Numbered from the stretch's first letter, positions 7,339 through 15,647 are shown. The stretch: 64,000 nucleotides of DNA from Pseudoneobacillus sp052180215 (GCF_052180215.1 NZ_CP197471.1:2700001-2764000); one strand, 5' to 3'. Program-made: numbers and translations. Notes: a model not told the origin generated them from the sequence alone.

Positions 7339-8964
7339 TTAAATTTCATATAGAGGTAAGTAGATTTTAAAAGTAGTTCCGATTCCCTTTTTACTTTCAA
7401 CTTCAATTTTACCCTTCATTCGATCGATTATTTGATAACAAACCATCAATCCGATCCCTGTACCTTTTTCTTTTAAAGAGTAAAACGCCGTACCGAGCCT
7501 CGAAAGTTCATCCTCATTCATTCCAATACCAGTATCAGATATTTCAAAAACACCAAAGCCATTTGATTCAGATACAGTTAAACTTAATTTTCCTCCATCT
7601 TTCATGGCTTCTATTCCATTTTTTAAAATATTGATTAAAACCTGTTTTAACTCACTGGTATTGCCTTTGATGCTCACATGCTTTTCAAAATAAGTTGCAA
7701 GTTCGATATTTTTTGATAACATCGCATAGGAATTCATCAAATCCATTGCTTTTAATGCTAAATCATTAGCATTAATCTTTTCTGATTCTTGATGGATGTC
7801 CGGCTTTGCTAAAGATAAATAATCATTAATAATAATTTCCGCTCGATTTAACTCATCAATCATCAATCGTAAATAACTATGTTCTTCCTCTGTCATATGC
7901 TCTTTTCCAAGAAAAAGCTGTAAAAAACCTTTTACAACCGTCATTGGATTTCTTATTTCGTGGGCAACAGAAGCAGCAAGTTGACCAATGGCGTTCATTT
8001 TTTCAGCACGTTGTAATTCTCGTTGCAGCTTCGTCCTTTCAATAATTTGCTCCATTTCATCAATCGCATCTTCAAATTTGTACAGCAAATTTGTTTCCTT
8101 CTGACTATGTCCAAGCTCTTTCGATGTCACGGAAAGCTGTTTAAATAAAAGTGAGAGTTGTTCGGTCATTTGATTAAAATTTTCACTCAATCGTCCTAAT
8201 TCCGATTCATCATTTATTTGGAGTTTCACATCAAAATTACCAGCACTCACCTGATTAATCCCAAAAATAATACCATTAATCGGCTCCGTCACCTTCTTTA
8301 AGCCCCATCTCAACGTAAAGTAGACAAGGACAGTAATTAATAGGAAAGAAGTAAATAAATACGCAGCAATTCTATTTTGATCTTTTTCGATAACGGATGC
8401 ATCTACATCCACACCAAGCAAGGCAATAACTTGGCCTTCTTTATCAATAATTGGGGCAAAAGCTGTAATCCAAATTCCGTATTGATCTCGAAAAATGCTT
8501 GTATGATGAACTTTTTTATCTTTAACCGTTTGATTAAAAGCTGTCAGAAATTCTTTTCCAGCATTATAGGACGTAAATTTTTCTAATCCCATCTTTTGTC
8601 CTTTTTTAGATACGGCTAAAAAATATGGTTTATTATTGAAAAGCGCTGCATCATATATATGTCCGTCAATGATGTTCGAGTTCCGCTCATTCAGCATAGA
8701 AACAATATAAGTTAACCTCTCTACAGCTGGATGGTCAGGATCTTTTAACTTTTGAATGGCCAACACATCATCCTGAGAAATAGTGGCACTCCAAAGAGAA
8801 GCTACCCCCATACCTCTTTCCGTTAACTCTGTCTTTAATTGATTCGATTGGTATAAAAAACTGATTCCCGCTGTAGAAAGAACCACTAAAAAGGTAATCA
8901 AAAAGGAGAACAGCAGAATTTTTTTATATAAAGATAAATTTCGATAGGAACTCTTTACACTCAT
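7339..8964 (-). CDS. Membrane sensor histidine kinase
   Basis: A 541-residue sensor kinase. TM1 lies at about residues 14-38, followed by an extracytoplasmic sensor of about 160 residues with a Cache-like look (YDAALFNNKPYF, GIWITAFAPI, GVDVDASV). TM2 is at 200-220, HAMP at about 221-275, and the HisKA phosphoacceptor is His335 in SVAHEIRNPMTVVKG. The HATPase follows with N box NILKNGIEAM and G boxes ISDTGIGM and KGTGIGL. The layout resembles Bacillus sporulation-type kinases that feed a phosphorelay. No response regulator gene lies beside it, so it is an orphan kinase. Its ligand is unknown. Confidence 0.88.
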   Translation of the reverse strand: MSVKSSYRNLSLYKKILLFSFLITFLVVLSTAGISFLYQSNQLKTELTERGMGVASLWSATISQDDVLAIQKLKDPDHPAVERLTYIVSMLNERNSNIIDGHIYDAALFNNKPYFLAVSKKGQKMGLEKFTSYNAGKEFLTAFNQTVKDKKVHHTSIFRDQYGIWITAFAPIIDKEGQVIALLGVDVDASVIEKDQNRIAAYLFTSFLLITVLVYFTLRWGLKKVTEPINGIIFGINQVSAGNFDVKLQINDESELGRLSENFNQMTEQLSLLFKQLSVTSKELGHSQKETNLLYKFEDAIDEMEQIIERTKLQRELQRAEKMNAIGQLAASVAHEIRNPMTVVKGFLQLFLGKEHMTEEEHSYLRLMIDELNRAEIIINDYLSLAKPDIHQESEKINANDLALKAMDLMNSYAMLSKNIELATYFEKHVSIKGNTSELKQVLINILKNGIEAMKDGGKLSLTVSESNGFGVFEISDTGIGMNEDELSRLGTAFYSLKEKGTGIGLMVCYQIIDRMKGKIEVESKKGIGTTFKIYLPLYEI

Positions 8965-9070
8965 GTGAAATTTCCTTTCATTTGGCTATAAATAGGAAAT
9001 TCGACATGATTCATTATTTATCCTTTTTTGCTGAAGCGGTTTAGTAAACTTTTAGGGGAAATTTAGAGGC

Positions 9071-9110
9071 AAAACAAAAAAACCTAGGTACTATTTCTAG
9101 CACCTAGGTT
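9071..9110 (-). terminator. Terminator after degV
   Basis: The perfect stem AACCTAGGT / ACCTAGGTT, read leftward, is followed by TTTTTTGTTTT. It lies just beyond the stop codon of the DegV gene. Confidence 0.85.
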
Positions 9111-9114
9111 GTGA

Positions 9115-9957
9115 TTAATCAAAATAATACATTAAGGCAATGGCCCCTTTTCCGGTATGGGTACTTATAACAGGGGTAGTGTAATCTATTTCCACTTGGT
9201 TAAATCCGGTTAAATGCTCTATTTCCGTTTTTATTTTTGCAGCTAAATCCTGTGCCTCTGCATGAGCAATTCCTACTCGTTTCACAGTCTTTCCTTTTAC
9301 ATCTTCTGCAAATTGTTTAATTAAATACTTGACCACTTGTGTATGGCTTCTCACTTTTCCAACAGGGCTGTATTCTCCACCTTCTAGTGAAGCAATAGGT
9401 TTAATATTTAGTAAGGAACCTATTAGAGCTTTACCCTTACCAATTCTGCCACCCTTAACAAGATTTTCAAGTGTATCCACCATAATATAAAGGCGAGATT
9501 GTTTTTGAACTTGCTGAAGGTGGTCGACAATTTCTTGTACACTTGCACCTTTGACTACTAATTCTGCAGCTTCTAGTACCTGAAAAGAAAGTGCTTTTGA
9601 AATGTATCTAGAGTCTACAACCGTCACATTCCCTTTTGCCATTTGTGCTGCACTCTCAGCAGATCGCACCGTACCACTCATCCCACCCGTCATATGAATC
9701 GAAAGGATTTCATAACCTTCCTCAAAAAGACGGTCATAAACCTCTAAAAAAGCACCGGTGGAAGGCTGCGAGGTTTTCGGGAGATCAACAGCCTTTTCCA
9801 TTTTTTCTAAAAATTCAATGGGCGTTATATCTACTCTATCGGTAAAAGCTTGTCCATCTATCGTTATCGTTAACGGAACCACTTCTATGTCATATTTCTT
9901 CATTTGCTCTTCAGTTAAATCAGCGGTAGAATCTGTCACAATTTTAATTTTAGTCAT
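9115..9957 (-). CDS. DegV family fatty-acid-binding protein
   Basis: A 280-residue DegV/FakB-type protein. These proteins bind a fatty acid in a buried pocket and, as FakB, present it to the kinase FakA. The family start KIVTDSTADLT is followed by VVPLTI, SQPSTGAF, SIHMTGGMSGT (phosphate-loop region) and a late GxGA element (HTGKGAIALMYYF). It is monocistronic with a strong terminator. Bacillus genomes usually carry several paralogues, so a specific name is not given. Confidence 0.9.
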   Translation of the reverse strand: MTKIKIVTDSTADLTEEQMKKYDIEVVPLTITIDGQAFTDRVDITPIEFLEKMEKAVDLPKTSQPSTGAFLEVYDRLFEEGYEILSIHMTGGMSGTVRSAESAAQMAKGNVTVVDSRYISKALSFQVLEAAELVVKGASVQEIVDHLQQVQKQSRLYIMVDTLENLVKGGRIGKGKALIGSLLNIKPIASLEGGEYSPVGKVRSHTQVVKYLIKQFAEDVKGKTVKRVGIAHAEAQDLAAKIKTEIEHLTGFNQVEIDYTTPVISTHTGKGAIALMYYFD

Positions 9958-10060
9958 CTTTACACGTCCTTATGTATACCTAAACTTATTAGATAGCATC
10001 ACCCATCCATTATACATATTTTCGTATTATAATGAAATTTTTATTTAAGGTACTTTTACA

Positions 10061-10090
10061 AATAAAAAGAGAACCGGGACACCGATTCTC
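10061..10090 (-). terminator. Terminator after DUF2535 gene
   Basis: The stem GAGAACCGG / CCGATTCTC (one mismatch, short loop), read leftward, is followed by TTTTTATT. It lies 9 bp beyond the DUF2535 stop codon. Confidence 0.75.
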
Positions 10091-10098
10091 GAGTCAAA

Positions 10099-10350
10099 TT
10101 ATGCATTATTCTTTAATTCGCCAGTTTTAAATAATTCTTCATAGTCTGGCCATTTTAAAACTCGCTTTAAATAATCTCTAAAGGAGTAGCATCTCTTCGC
10201 TTTTGTTTCTTTGTAAAGCGAGGTAATAAAAGTTTGCAAACGGACTTGGATCATAAAATAATACCGACTATCTTCCTCCAATACAGGAATATCCATGACT
10301 TTTACCTTCTGTCCAACAACATTTTTGAACTCTAGGCTTTTGAACAACAA
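10099..10350 (-). CDS. DUF2535 (YpmT-like) small protein
   Basis: A basic protein of about 83 residues that I recognise as DUF2535, the YpmT family of Bacillus: FKSLEFKNVVGQKVKV near the start, then MIQVRLQTFI and FRDYLKRVLKWPDYEELF. The function is unknown. The TTG near 10350 is preferred because AAGAGG lies upstream. A longer frame from a TTG at 10425 is open but has no ribosome site, and its extra N-terminus does not look like the family. Its presence extends the similarity to the B. subtilis ypm region. Confidence 0.65.
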   Translation of the reverse strand: MLFKSLEFKNVVGQKVKVMDIPVLEEDSRYYFMIQVRLQTFITSLYKETKAKRCYSFRDYLKRVLKWPDYEELFKTGELKNNA

Positions 10351-10502
10351 AATATCAATCCTCTTTTTCACCCGTTTGAATATATTATACTCTATTATTG
10401 ACTCGAAATGTGTCTGAATATGCAATTGATTAAAAAATATTTGTGAACTTTTTAAGGTAAAGGTGCTAGTAAAGGAGATTATGTAAGGAGAGGAAAAAAC
10501 TC

Positions 10503-10537
10503 AAAAAAAAAAATGTTAGCCCAATTTCTTGACTAAC
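10503..10537 (-). terminator. Terminator ending the RiPP-like operon
   Basis: The stem GTTAG...CAA / TTG...CTAAC with a GAAA-like loop, read leftward, is followed by a run of eleven T. It contains the stop codon of the small zinc-ribbon gene and is the first convincing terminator downstream of the cluster that begins at 15424. Confidence 0.75.
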
Positions 10538-10689
10538 TCATCATAAAGCTTTTTAATTTTTTCTTGCGAAGGAGGTAATTCAGCAGGAATGTTTGTAATA
10601 TCCTTTTGACATACTGGACAAATCCATGTGCCAGTTTCACAGCTGCTGAAGGATGGTTGGTTGCAGCAATTACAGACTTTTTTGTACAT
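10516..10689 (-). CDS. Small zinc-ribbon-like protein (57 aa)
   Basis: A 57-residue protein with a Cys-rich N-terminal half: VCNCCNQ (Cys6, Cys8, Cys9), SSCETG (Cys17) and WICPVCQ (Cys24, Cys27). The C-terminal half is a charged helix (SQEKIKKLYDELVKKLG). The spacing suggests a one-zinc knuckle or rubredoxin-like ribbon. The ATG has AAGAAGGTG five bases upstream. It starts 18 bp after the nucleotidyltransferase gene and ends in a terminator, so it appears to be the last gene of the RiPP-like operon, though it could also be an unrelated neighbour. I do not recognise a named family. Confidence 0.65.
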   Translation of the reverse strand: MYKKVCNCCNQPSFSSCETGTWICPVCQKDITNIPAELPPSQEKIKKLYDELVKKLG

Positions 10690-10707
10690 GGGTACACCTT
10701 CTTCTTT

Positions 10708-11796
10708 TTAATTGAATAGTTTAGGAACCTTTGAAAATCTTTTTTTGTACAGAGAGATGAGTTGAGATATATACACTTTTTCTTTTTCCTGTTTACCTAT
10801 TTGAGTTGTAATTTCATAACCCGATGGTAGTAACCAGTTTTTCACTTCAACCAAACTATGTTTCAGCGAATCATAACTTAAAAACTGATAGTCTATATAA
10901 TCAGCGTATTTACTTCTATTATTATTATGTTCCTTTTCTCTTAAATAGTACTTTTGATTTTTATAAGAGAATGGTTTCACCCTATTTAGATGTGGAAACC
11001 TTTCATAAACAAAAGATAGTGTTCGAATAATCCTCTTATAGGTTAAGTGTGACCGTGAATCACTGATTAGCTTTTTGTAATCTATCTCTTTATGAAGAAC
11101 TTCAATCAATTGAACAATATCTAAATAATGTCTTGGAGAATCTAGGTTATGTCTCCATGCATGAAGACACATCAAATAAAAAGTATGATAGTGTGAAAGC
11201 TCTTTTATGTAATGAGAGGAGTTAATAAATGTTGCTTGATCCCAAAATTCTGTGACATTTAATTCTGCCGTGTTTTCTTTCACTAAATCCCAGTGCAGTT
11301 CAACTGTTAAAGGTATGGGTGATCCCGGTAGTTTTTTACTAAAACTGTAGTGGAAATGGTCTGGAATATACTCCTCTCCATCTATATAACCTAAGGATTT
11401 AACCAGAGTTTTTACTCTTTCTAAATCAGACGGTTTAATTAATAAATCAATATCAGAGGTCGATCGTGCACCTAAATGGCCAAAATATCTTTCAGAGAAA
11501 AATACCCCTTTAAGCGGAATAACCTCTACTTTTTCTTCCTCTAATTTAAGCAAAATCTGCAAGGTTTGATTTTTGATAAACAGATTTTGATAGAATGTTT
11601 CATTGAATTTTTCTTTCATCACTTTTTGAAAAAATAAAGGTGTTTGGTTAAGTCTATTCTGCTGATTTAGTAATTGATGGACTTGAGGTGCAATAGAAAT
11701 AAAATCCTCATTGGATAGGAGTTCATGATAACTATTTTGATCTTTAGGTAAAGGTATTTCTGGATTATATAAGGCTTGTAAAAAGTGAAAACTCAC
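10708..11796 (-). CDS. NTP_transf_5-type nucleotidyltransferase, RiPP-cluster type
   Basis: A 362-residue protein of the nucleotidyltransferase family found in paeninodin-like lasso clusters (PadeN type). The core motif is visible as VIPLKGVFFSERYFG followed by ARSTSDIDLLIK, with the paired Asp residues of a pol-beta-like fold. A later HYSFSK...VELHWDLV is also shared with the family. The start is a GTG at 11796 with AAAGGAG seven bases upstream; a longer frame to 11895 would overlap the ABC gene. It is a paralogue of the gene at 25941-27119, whose matching block reads LIFLKGP then ACSDLDILIP. Its substrate in either cluster is unknown. Confidence 0.8.
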   Translation of the reverse strand: MSFHFLQALYNPEIPLPKDQNSYHELLSNEDFISIAPQVHQLLNQQNRLNQTPLFFQKVMKEKFNETFYQNLFIKNQTLQILLKLEEEKVEVIPLKGVFFSERYFGHLGARSTSDIDLLIKPSDLERVKTLVKSLGYIDGEEYIPDHFHYSFSKKLPGSPIPLTVELHWDLVKENTAELNVTEFWDQATFINSSHYIKELSHYHTFYLMCLHAWRHNLDSPRHYLDIVQLIEVLHKEIDYKKLISDSRSHLTYKRIIRTLSFVYERFPHLNRVKPFSYKNQKYYLREKEHNNNRSKYADYIDYQFLSYDSLKHSLVEVKNWLLPSGYEITTQIGKQEKEKVYISQLISLYKKRFSKVPKLFN

Positions 11797-11824
11797 TATC
11801 GTTCTCCTTTCATGTTTAGATGTC

Positions 11825-13627
11825 CTATGCATAGGATACTGGTTTAGCTGCGTTATCTTTAAAGCTTGAATTGTAGAGCTTTTGATATAATCCATCTTGG
11901 TTTAGAAGCTGCTCATGATTTCCCATCTGTTCAATTTTCCCATTACTGATAACCACAATTAAATCCGCATTTTGGATGGTAGAAAGTCTGTGAGCAATCA
12001 CAAGTGTCGTTTTATCCTTCATTAATTGCTCAAGTTCTTCCTTAACATGGTACTCCGTTTCACCGTCGAGAGCTGATGTTGCTTCGTCTAATAGTAGAAT
12101 TGGAGCATTTTTCAAGATGGCACGTGCTATAGCGATCCGCTGCTTTTGACCACCGGATAGTTTAATTCCTCTTTCACCTATTTCTGTCTCATAGCCATCA
12201 GATAAGGAAATGATAAAATCATGAATATTCGCACTCTTTGCCGCATGAATCATTTCGTTTTTGGTAATATTAGGACGTGCAAGCACTAGATTTTCTTTTA
12301 TAGTCCCTGCGAATAAAAATGTCTCTTGGGGAACATGGGCAATACTGCTTCTTAATTCAGAAACGGATAGTAGCTCTATTGGTTTCCCATTGATTAAGAT
12401 TTTTCCTAGTTGTGGTTGATAAAAACCTTGTAATAGATTGAATAGAGTTGTTTTTCCAGCACCACTTGGCCCTACAAAAGCAATCATTTTACCAGCAGGA
12501 ATATCTAAATTAAACTCCTTAAACACAATCTTAGTATCATCATAGCTAAAGCTTACATCTTGAAATTGAATGGAGCTTACTTCCTTGATCGTTGGAACAT
12601 AGGTTGATAATTCCTTAGAGACTGTTGGTCTTTCTAGTAAATCAATTAGTCTTTCAATTGCTGTAATGGAACGTTGGAATCCTGCCCATTGACCGGCAAG
12701 ACCCGTCATCGGGTAAACAAGATGGCCGACTAAATTAATAAATGTGAGTAAAGAACCGACTGACATTTCTCCTTTAGAAACAAAAAAGGCTCCTAAACAA
12801 AGATTAAACAGAAAGGCAATCGAATTAACTAAATATCCACCAGAATAATACCAACCTTGAAGCTTCGCATTTTCCAATTCCAACTTATAATATTTCTTAT
12901 TTTTACTTTTAAAAGTTATAAAAGCAGCCTTTTCTAAGGTGAATGATCTGATAACCTGTAATCCTTGAAAAGTTTCACTCAGTGTACTATTAATCTCTGC
13001 AACTAATTGATGAATTTTTCGTCCATTTTTCTTGAGTAACAATCCAAAAAAAACACCGCCAGCTATGGCGATAGGTGCGATTAATACACTCGATAAACAT
13101 AAAACCCAATTAATTTGAAATAAGTAAATAAAGACAGCCAAAAATATTAATGGGATCCTAATTAGACTAATTAAAGTACTTCCTGTTACCCCATCTACAC
13201 TATGTATATCGTTATTAAAATATGAAATTATATCTCCAGACCGTATCTTTGAGGTTTCTCCTGCTGGCAAGCGAAGGATATGTTCAAAAAGGTACTCCTT
13301 TAAGTTGTTTTTAAGGCCATTTGAAGCGACTGTCTCAAAATAAATACCGCAATAACTCGAAATGATACTCAATAAGGTTAGGAAAACACCAATCGGGACT
13401 AGTTCTTTTAGTCGATCCATATTACCATGAACAGCAGCATCTGTTAGATTTCCAAAAAACCATGCATATGCAATGGTAAAAAATATATCGACAACCAACA
13501 AAATGAGAAGGACTACATATGCCTTCCATTGAGCTAAAATAAATGGCTTTAGCAATGTATAGGTCTTTTTGAAATCATTTAGATTAAAATAGTGTTTGAT
13601 TAATTGTTGTTTCTGCTGGTCCAGCAT
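11825..13627 (-). CDS. ABC exporter (fused permease-ATPase), RiPP-cluster type
   Basis: A 600-residue half-transporter. The N-terminal membrane domain has about six helices (residues 30-320). The ATPase follows with Walker A GPSGAGKTTLFNLLQG, signature LSGGQKQRIAIARA, Walker B ILLLDEATSALD and a switch His in VIAHRLST. It has no N-terminal C39 peptidase domain, so leader removal must come from another protein, probably the adjacent S26-type protease. It lies in the operon between the protease and the nucleotidyltransferase and has the same role as the lasso exporter at 24121-25923. It probably exports the product of the peptide gene at 15203-15424. Confidence 0.88.
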   Translation of the reverse strand: MLDQQKQQLIKHYFNLNDFKKTYTLLKPFILAQWKAYVVLLILLVVDIFFTIAYAWFFGNLTDAAVHGNMDRLKELVPIGVFLTLLSIISSYCGIYFETVASNGLKNNLKEYLFEHILRLPAGETSKIRSGDIISYFNNDIHSVDGVTGSTLISLIRIPLIFLAVFIYLFQINWVLCLSSVLIAPIAIAGGVFFGLLLKKNGRKIHQLVAEINSTLSETFQGLQVIRSFTLEKAAFITFKSKNKKYYKLELENAKLQGWYYSGGYLVNSIAFLFNLCLGAFFVSKGEMSVGSLLTFINLVGHLVYPMTGLAGQWAGFQRSITAIERLIDLLERPTVSKELSTYVPTIKEVSSIQFQDVSFSYDDTKIVFKEFNLDIPAGKMIAFVGPSGAGKTTLFNLLQGFYQPQLGKILINGKPIELLSVSELRSSIAHVPQETFLFAGTIKENLVLARPNITKNEMIHAAKSANIHDFIISLSDGYETEIGERGIKLSGGQKQRIAIARAILKNAPILLLDEATSALDGETEYHVKEELEQLMKDKTTLVIAHRLSTIQNADLIVVISNGKIEQMGNHEQLLNQDGLYQKLYNSSFKDNAAKPVSYA

Positions 13628-13642
13628 AAAGACACTCCACGA

Positions 13643-14098
13643 TTAAATTTGTAATTGGTGTTTCCTATTTAAATATCTTCGTAACCATCCGGAAAGTGCT
13701 GGTATAGAGATAATTGCTCTACCCCAAAGAAATGATGGGAAGTGCTTTATATCTATTCTTGTGTCTGCTTTTTTGATTGATGTTAATTTACCAATAATTC
13801 TCTCCTCTGTAATAGGCTGATCAAAACCGAGGTTCGTATCTCCCTTAAAGTAATACAACTGGTTGCATCCATTTACTTTTCTATAATAGAACCGATGGGC
13901 TACTAGTTGACCTGATGTAGAATGAAATAGAACGATATCACCCTTTACTAATTTTGCGGGAATTACTGATACAAAACGGCATATGTTTCCTTTTTGAATA
14001 AGAGGAAACATACTGCTCCCATCAGCTGGTAATTCCAAAAATCTTTCCTTTTCAATCTTATTTTTAAAAAACGTAATCGTTTTTTGGTCAAACAACAT
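13643..14098 (-). CDS. S24/S26-family serine peptidase, signal-peptidase-like
   Basis: A 151-residue protease of the S24/S26 clan. The catalytic Ser is in ADGSSMFPLIQKGN, matching the GxSMxPxxxxGD box of signal peptidases. The region KGDIVLFHS is followed by VAHRFYYR, where a His occupies the place of the general base, as in the Sec11-type (Ser/His) enzymes rather than the Ser/Lys LepB type. No clear N-terminal membrane helix is seen; a short hydrophobic segment lies near the C-terminus (RAIISIPALSGWL). It overlaps the PqqD-like gene by 11 bp. In this operon it occupies the slot of the lasso B2 protease, so it may remove the peptide leader (inference). Confidence 0.8.
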   Translation of the reverse strand: MLFDQKTITFFKNKIEKERFLELPADGSSMFPLIQKGNICRFVSVIPAKLVKGDIVLFHSTSGQLVAHRFYYRKVNGCNQLYYFKGDTNLGFDQPITEERIIGKLTSIKKADTRIDIKHFPSFLWGRAIISIPALSGWLRRYLNRKHQLQI

Positions 14099-14354
14099 TA
14101 ACGATCAATCCACACTTAAGTAAATCTTTTAGAAAAAACTCAACATCTGATTTAACATACTCCAATTCTTCTCCATACTTATTGACAATGGATTGGCTTA
14201 AAGAATTTATGGTTTGAACTTCACTTAATAATGACCAGCAAAAACCACCAGTTTCGTTTAATTTAGTTAAAGTATAATTATCTGTATTTAAAACAATCCA
14301 CTCATCATCAAAATGTGTGGTGTCATAATTACTTTTTCGAGTGTACTGCTGCAC
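14088..14354 (-). CDS. PqqD-like RiPP recognition protein (RRE)
   Basis: An 88-residue PqqD-family protein, the type of winged-helix domain that binds RiPP leader peptides (RRE, or B1 in lasso clusters). Visible features are the first strand with EWIVLNTDNYTLTKLNETG, then the helix SLLSEVQTINSLSQSIVNKY and the closing helix VEFFLKDLLKCGLI. The GTG at 14354 sits on the stop codon of the kinase gene, with GGGAG upstream; a TTG at 14372 is an alternative start. It is paralogous to the lasso PqqD gene at 27635-27931. It probably recognises the YxxP motif of the peptide encoded at 15203-15424. Confidence 0.82.
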   Translation of the reverse strand: MQQYTRKSNYDTTHFDDEWIVLNTDNYTLTKLNETGGFCWSLLSEVQTINSLSQSIVNKYGEELEYVKSDVEFFLKDLLKCGLIVNVV

Positions 14355-15136
14355 TAAGAAATCAACTCCCAAAATGTATCATCTTTTTTAAAGTAAAGTT
14401 CAAAATTCGGAACCCTATCAACTAATGTTCTTAATAATTCCATTATATTTTTCGTTTCATTTGGATCATGTGCCCAATAAAACACCTTATCCATTAAGTG
14501 AATATAAGCATCTGATTTCTTCATGTTTACCCGTTTATTTTGAAGTGACTGGTGTAGAATTTGGATACTTGCCAAAGGTGTTGGATCCATATATTCGTTT
14601 GAAGTAATATCACTTCGGAACGGTGAATTATAAACCAAGATTTCATCAGATGTTATTTTTACAAGTGTCGCTTCATCTGAAAGAAGCTCACGTGGATGGG
14701 ATAATCTTGCAGCGGTAGATTTACCTGCACCTGAATGGCCTGCAAAAATATGAGCTTTTTCGTTTTCTATTACACAGGATGAGTGAATGAGCAAACCCCA
14801 ATTGTGGTAAACGATGTATGAACTGTATAAATTCATGAGGGCATGTTTTAGAGCTAGTTCATTGTTTATAAAAATTGTAGCTGAGCTATAATCGGTTTCC
14901 GCTTCAATCAGATAGTCTGATCGTCGGAAGATGGTTTTTCCGTTTTCTTTTGTGATGTAGACGTTGTAATCGATAAAGGGTGTTCCATAGGTTTCTATTA
15001 TTTCAATTTTAATATTTGAATAATCAATACTTTCAAATATTGGCTCAAAGTTCTCACTTAAAAATTTATTCACTATTGCTGATTTGCTTGAAATTTCTAA
15101 TGTATGGTCGCCTATACAAATATAATTATCGTTCAT
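14354..15136 (-). CDS. HPr-kinase-like protein, RiPP-cluster type
   Basis: A 260-residue P-loop protein of the HprK-related type seen in lasso and exosortase-linked clusters. The Walker A is FAGHSGAGKSTAARL (about residues 131-145), followed by the acidic box LLSDEATLV that corresponds to the catalytic Asp region of HPr kinase. The first 110 residues form a beta-rich domain of unknown fold. In paeninodin-type clusters the homologue (PadeK) phosphorylates the peptide. It starts 66 bp after the peptide gene with AGGAG ahead of its ATG, and its end is coupled to the PqqD-like gene. A kinase acting on the peptide is an inference. Confidence 0.8.
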   Translation of the reverse strand: MNDNYICIGDHTLEISSKSAIVNKFLSENFEPIFESIDYSNIKIEIIETYGTPFIDYNVYITKENGKTIFRRSDYLIEAETDYSSATIFINNELALKHALMNLYSSYIVYHNWGLLIHSSCVIENEKAHIFAGHSGAGKSTAARLSHPRELLSDEATLVKITSDEILVYNSPFRSDITSNEYMDPTPLASIQILHQSLQNKRVNMKKSDAYIHLMDKVFYWAHDPNETKNIMELLRTLVDRVPNFELYFKKDDTFWELIS

Positions 15137-15202
15137 TATCTTTCTCCTGGATTATTCTTGTTTGGATCGATAAACATAAACCTAATCTCCTAATCTAAGT
15201 TA

Positions 15203-15424
15203 TCAATGATTATTTCCCTTTCCATTACCATTTCCTACTCCACCATTACTATTTGTATTACCTGGTGAACGATCACCAGTATAGGGATCATTTGGATAAT
15301 TAACACCATCATTTCCTGTACCAGGGTGATTTAAATTCCCTTTTCCTTTATTCCAGCTTTGAGCAGTTTCGAACTTAATAGGTTGATGGCTTAAAACTTT
15401 AGGGTGTACATATTTATCTTTCAT
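15203..15424 (-). CDS. Candidate RiPP precursor: Gly/Asn-rich 73-aa peptide
   Basis: A 73-residue peptide with no signal sequence, heading the operon. The N-terminal 20 residues carry Tyr5-x-x-Pro8-x-Val10, the same spacing as the YxxPxL leader motif that PqqD-type proteins bind in lasso precursors, and Thr20 in PIKFETAQSW. Residues 23-73 are very rich in Gly and Asn with regular Pro, Asp and a final NGNGKGNNH; there is one Trp (W24) and no Cys. The ATG at 15424 has GGAG eight bases upstream. Its position ahead of kinase, RRE, protease, exporter and nucleotidyltransferase genes marks it as their likely substrate. I do not recognise a named peptide family. Confidence 0.72.
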   Translation of the reverse strand: MKDKYVHPKVLSHQPIKFETAQSWNKGKGNLNHPGTGNDGVNYPNDPYTGDRSPGNTNSNGGVGNGNGKGNNH

Positions 15425-15522
15425 TTTTCATTCTCCAATCATAATTAAAAATAAGTTTCTATATAATGAACATTAAAATCATTTCTTTTTAATAAATGAA
15501 TGATAATTAAACTATTAAATTT

Positions 15523-15551
15523 ATTATAAATGTTATTACGTTCTTTTTAAA
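15523..15551 (-). promoter_or_regulatory. Likely promoter of the RiPP-like operon
   Basis: Read leftward: -35 TTTAAA (15551-15546), a 17-bp spacer and a perfect -10 TATAAT (15528-15523). The predicted start is about 90 bp ahead of the peptide gene. The SinR-type palindrome at 15540-15555 covers the -35. Confidence 0.55.
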
Positions 15552-15555
15552 GAAC
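15540..15555. promoter_or_regulatory. SinR-type operator upstream of RiPP-like operon
   Basis: GTTCTTTTTAAAGAAC: two exact GTTCTTT half-sites (the SinR consensus is GTTCTYT) as an inverted repeat within 16 bp. It overlaps the -35 of the predicted promoter. A weaker relative lies at 15455-15471 within the leader. The rest of the 309-bp gap (15425-15733) holds the terminator of the upstream gene and otherwise plain AT-rich sequence. Confidence 0.7.
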
Positions 15556-15647
15556 ATAAATTCGACAAAAAATATAGTTGTTTAACAATTTAACACTACC
15601 TATATTGACAATTTCTCAATTTATTTAAAATCACCTATTTTTCCCCC

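Noticed and set aside
13643..14098. Calling the S26-type gene a general signal peptidase
   Set aside because: It has the GSSMFP box but no clear N-terminal membrane anchor, and it is embedded and translationally coupled in the RiPP-like operon, so a dedicated role is more likely.
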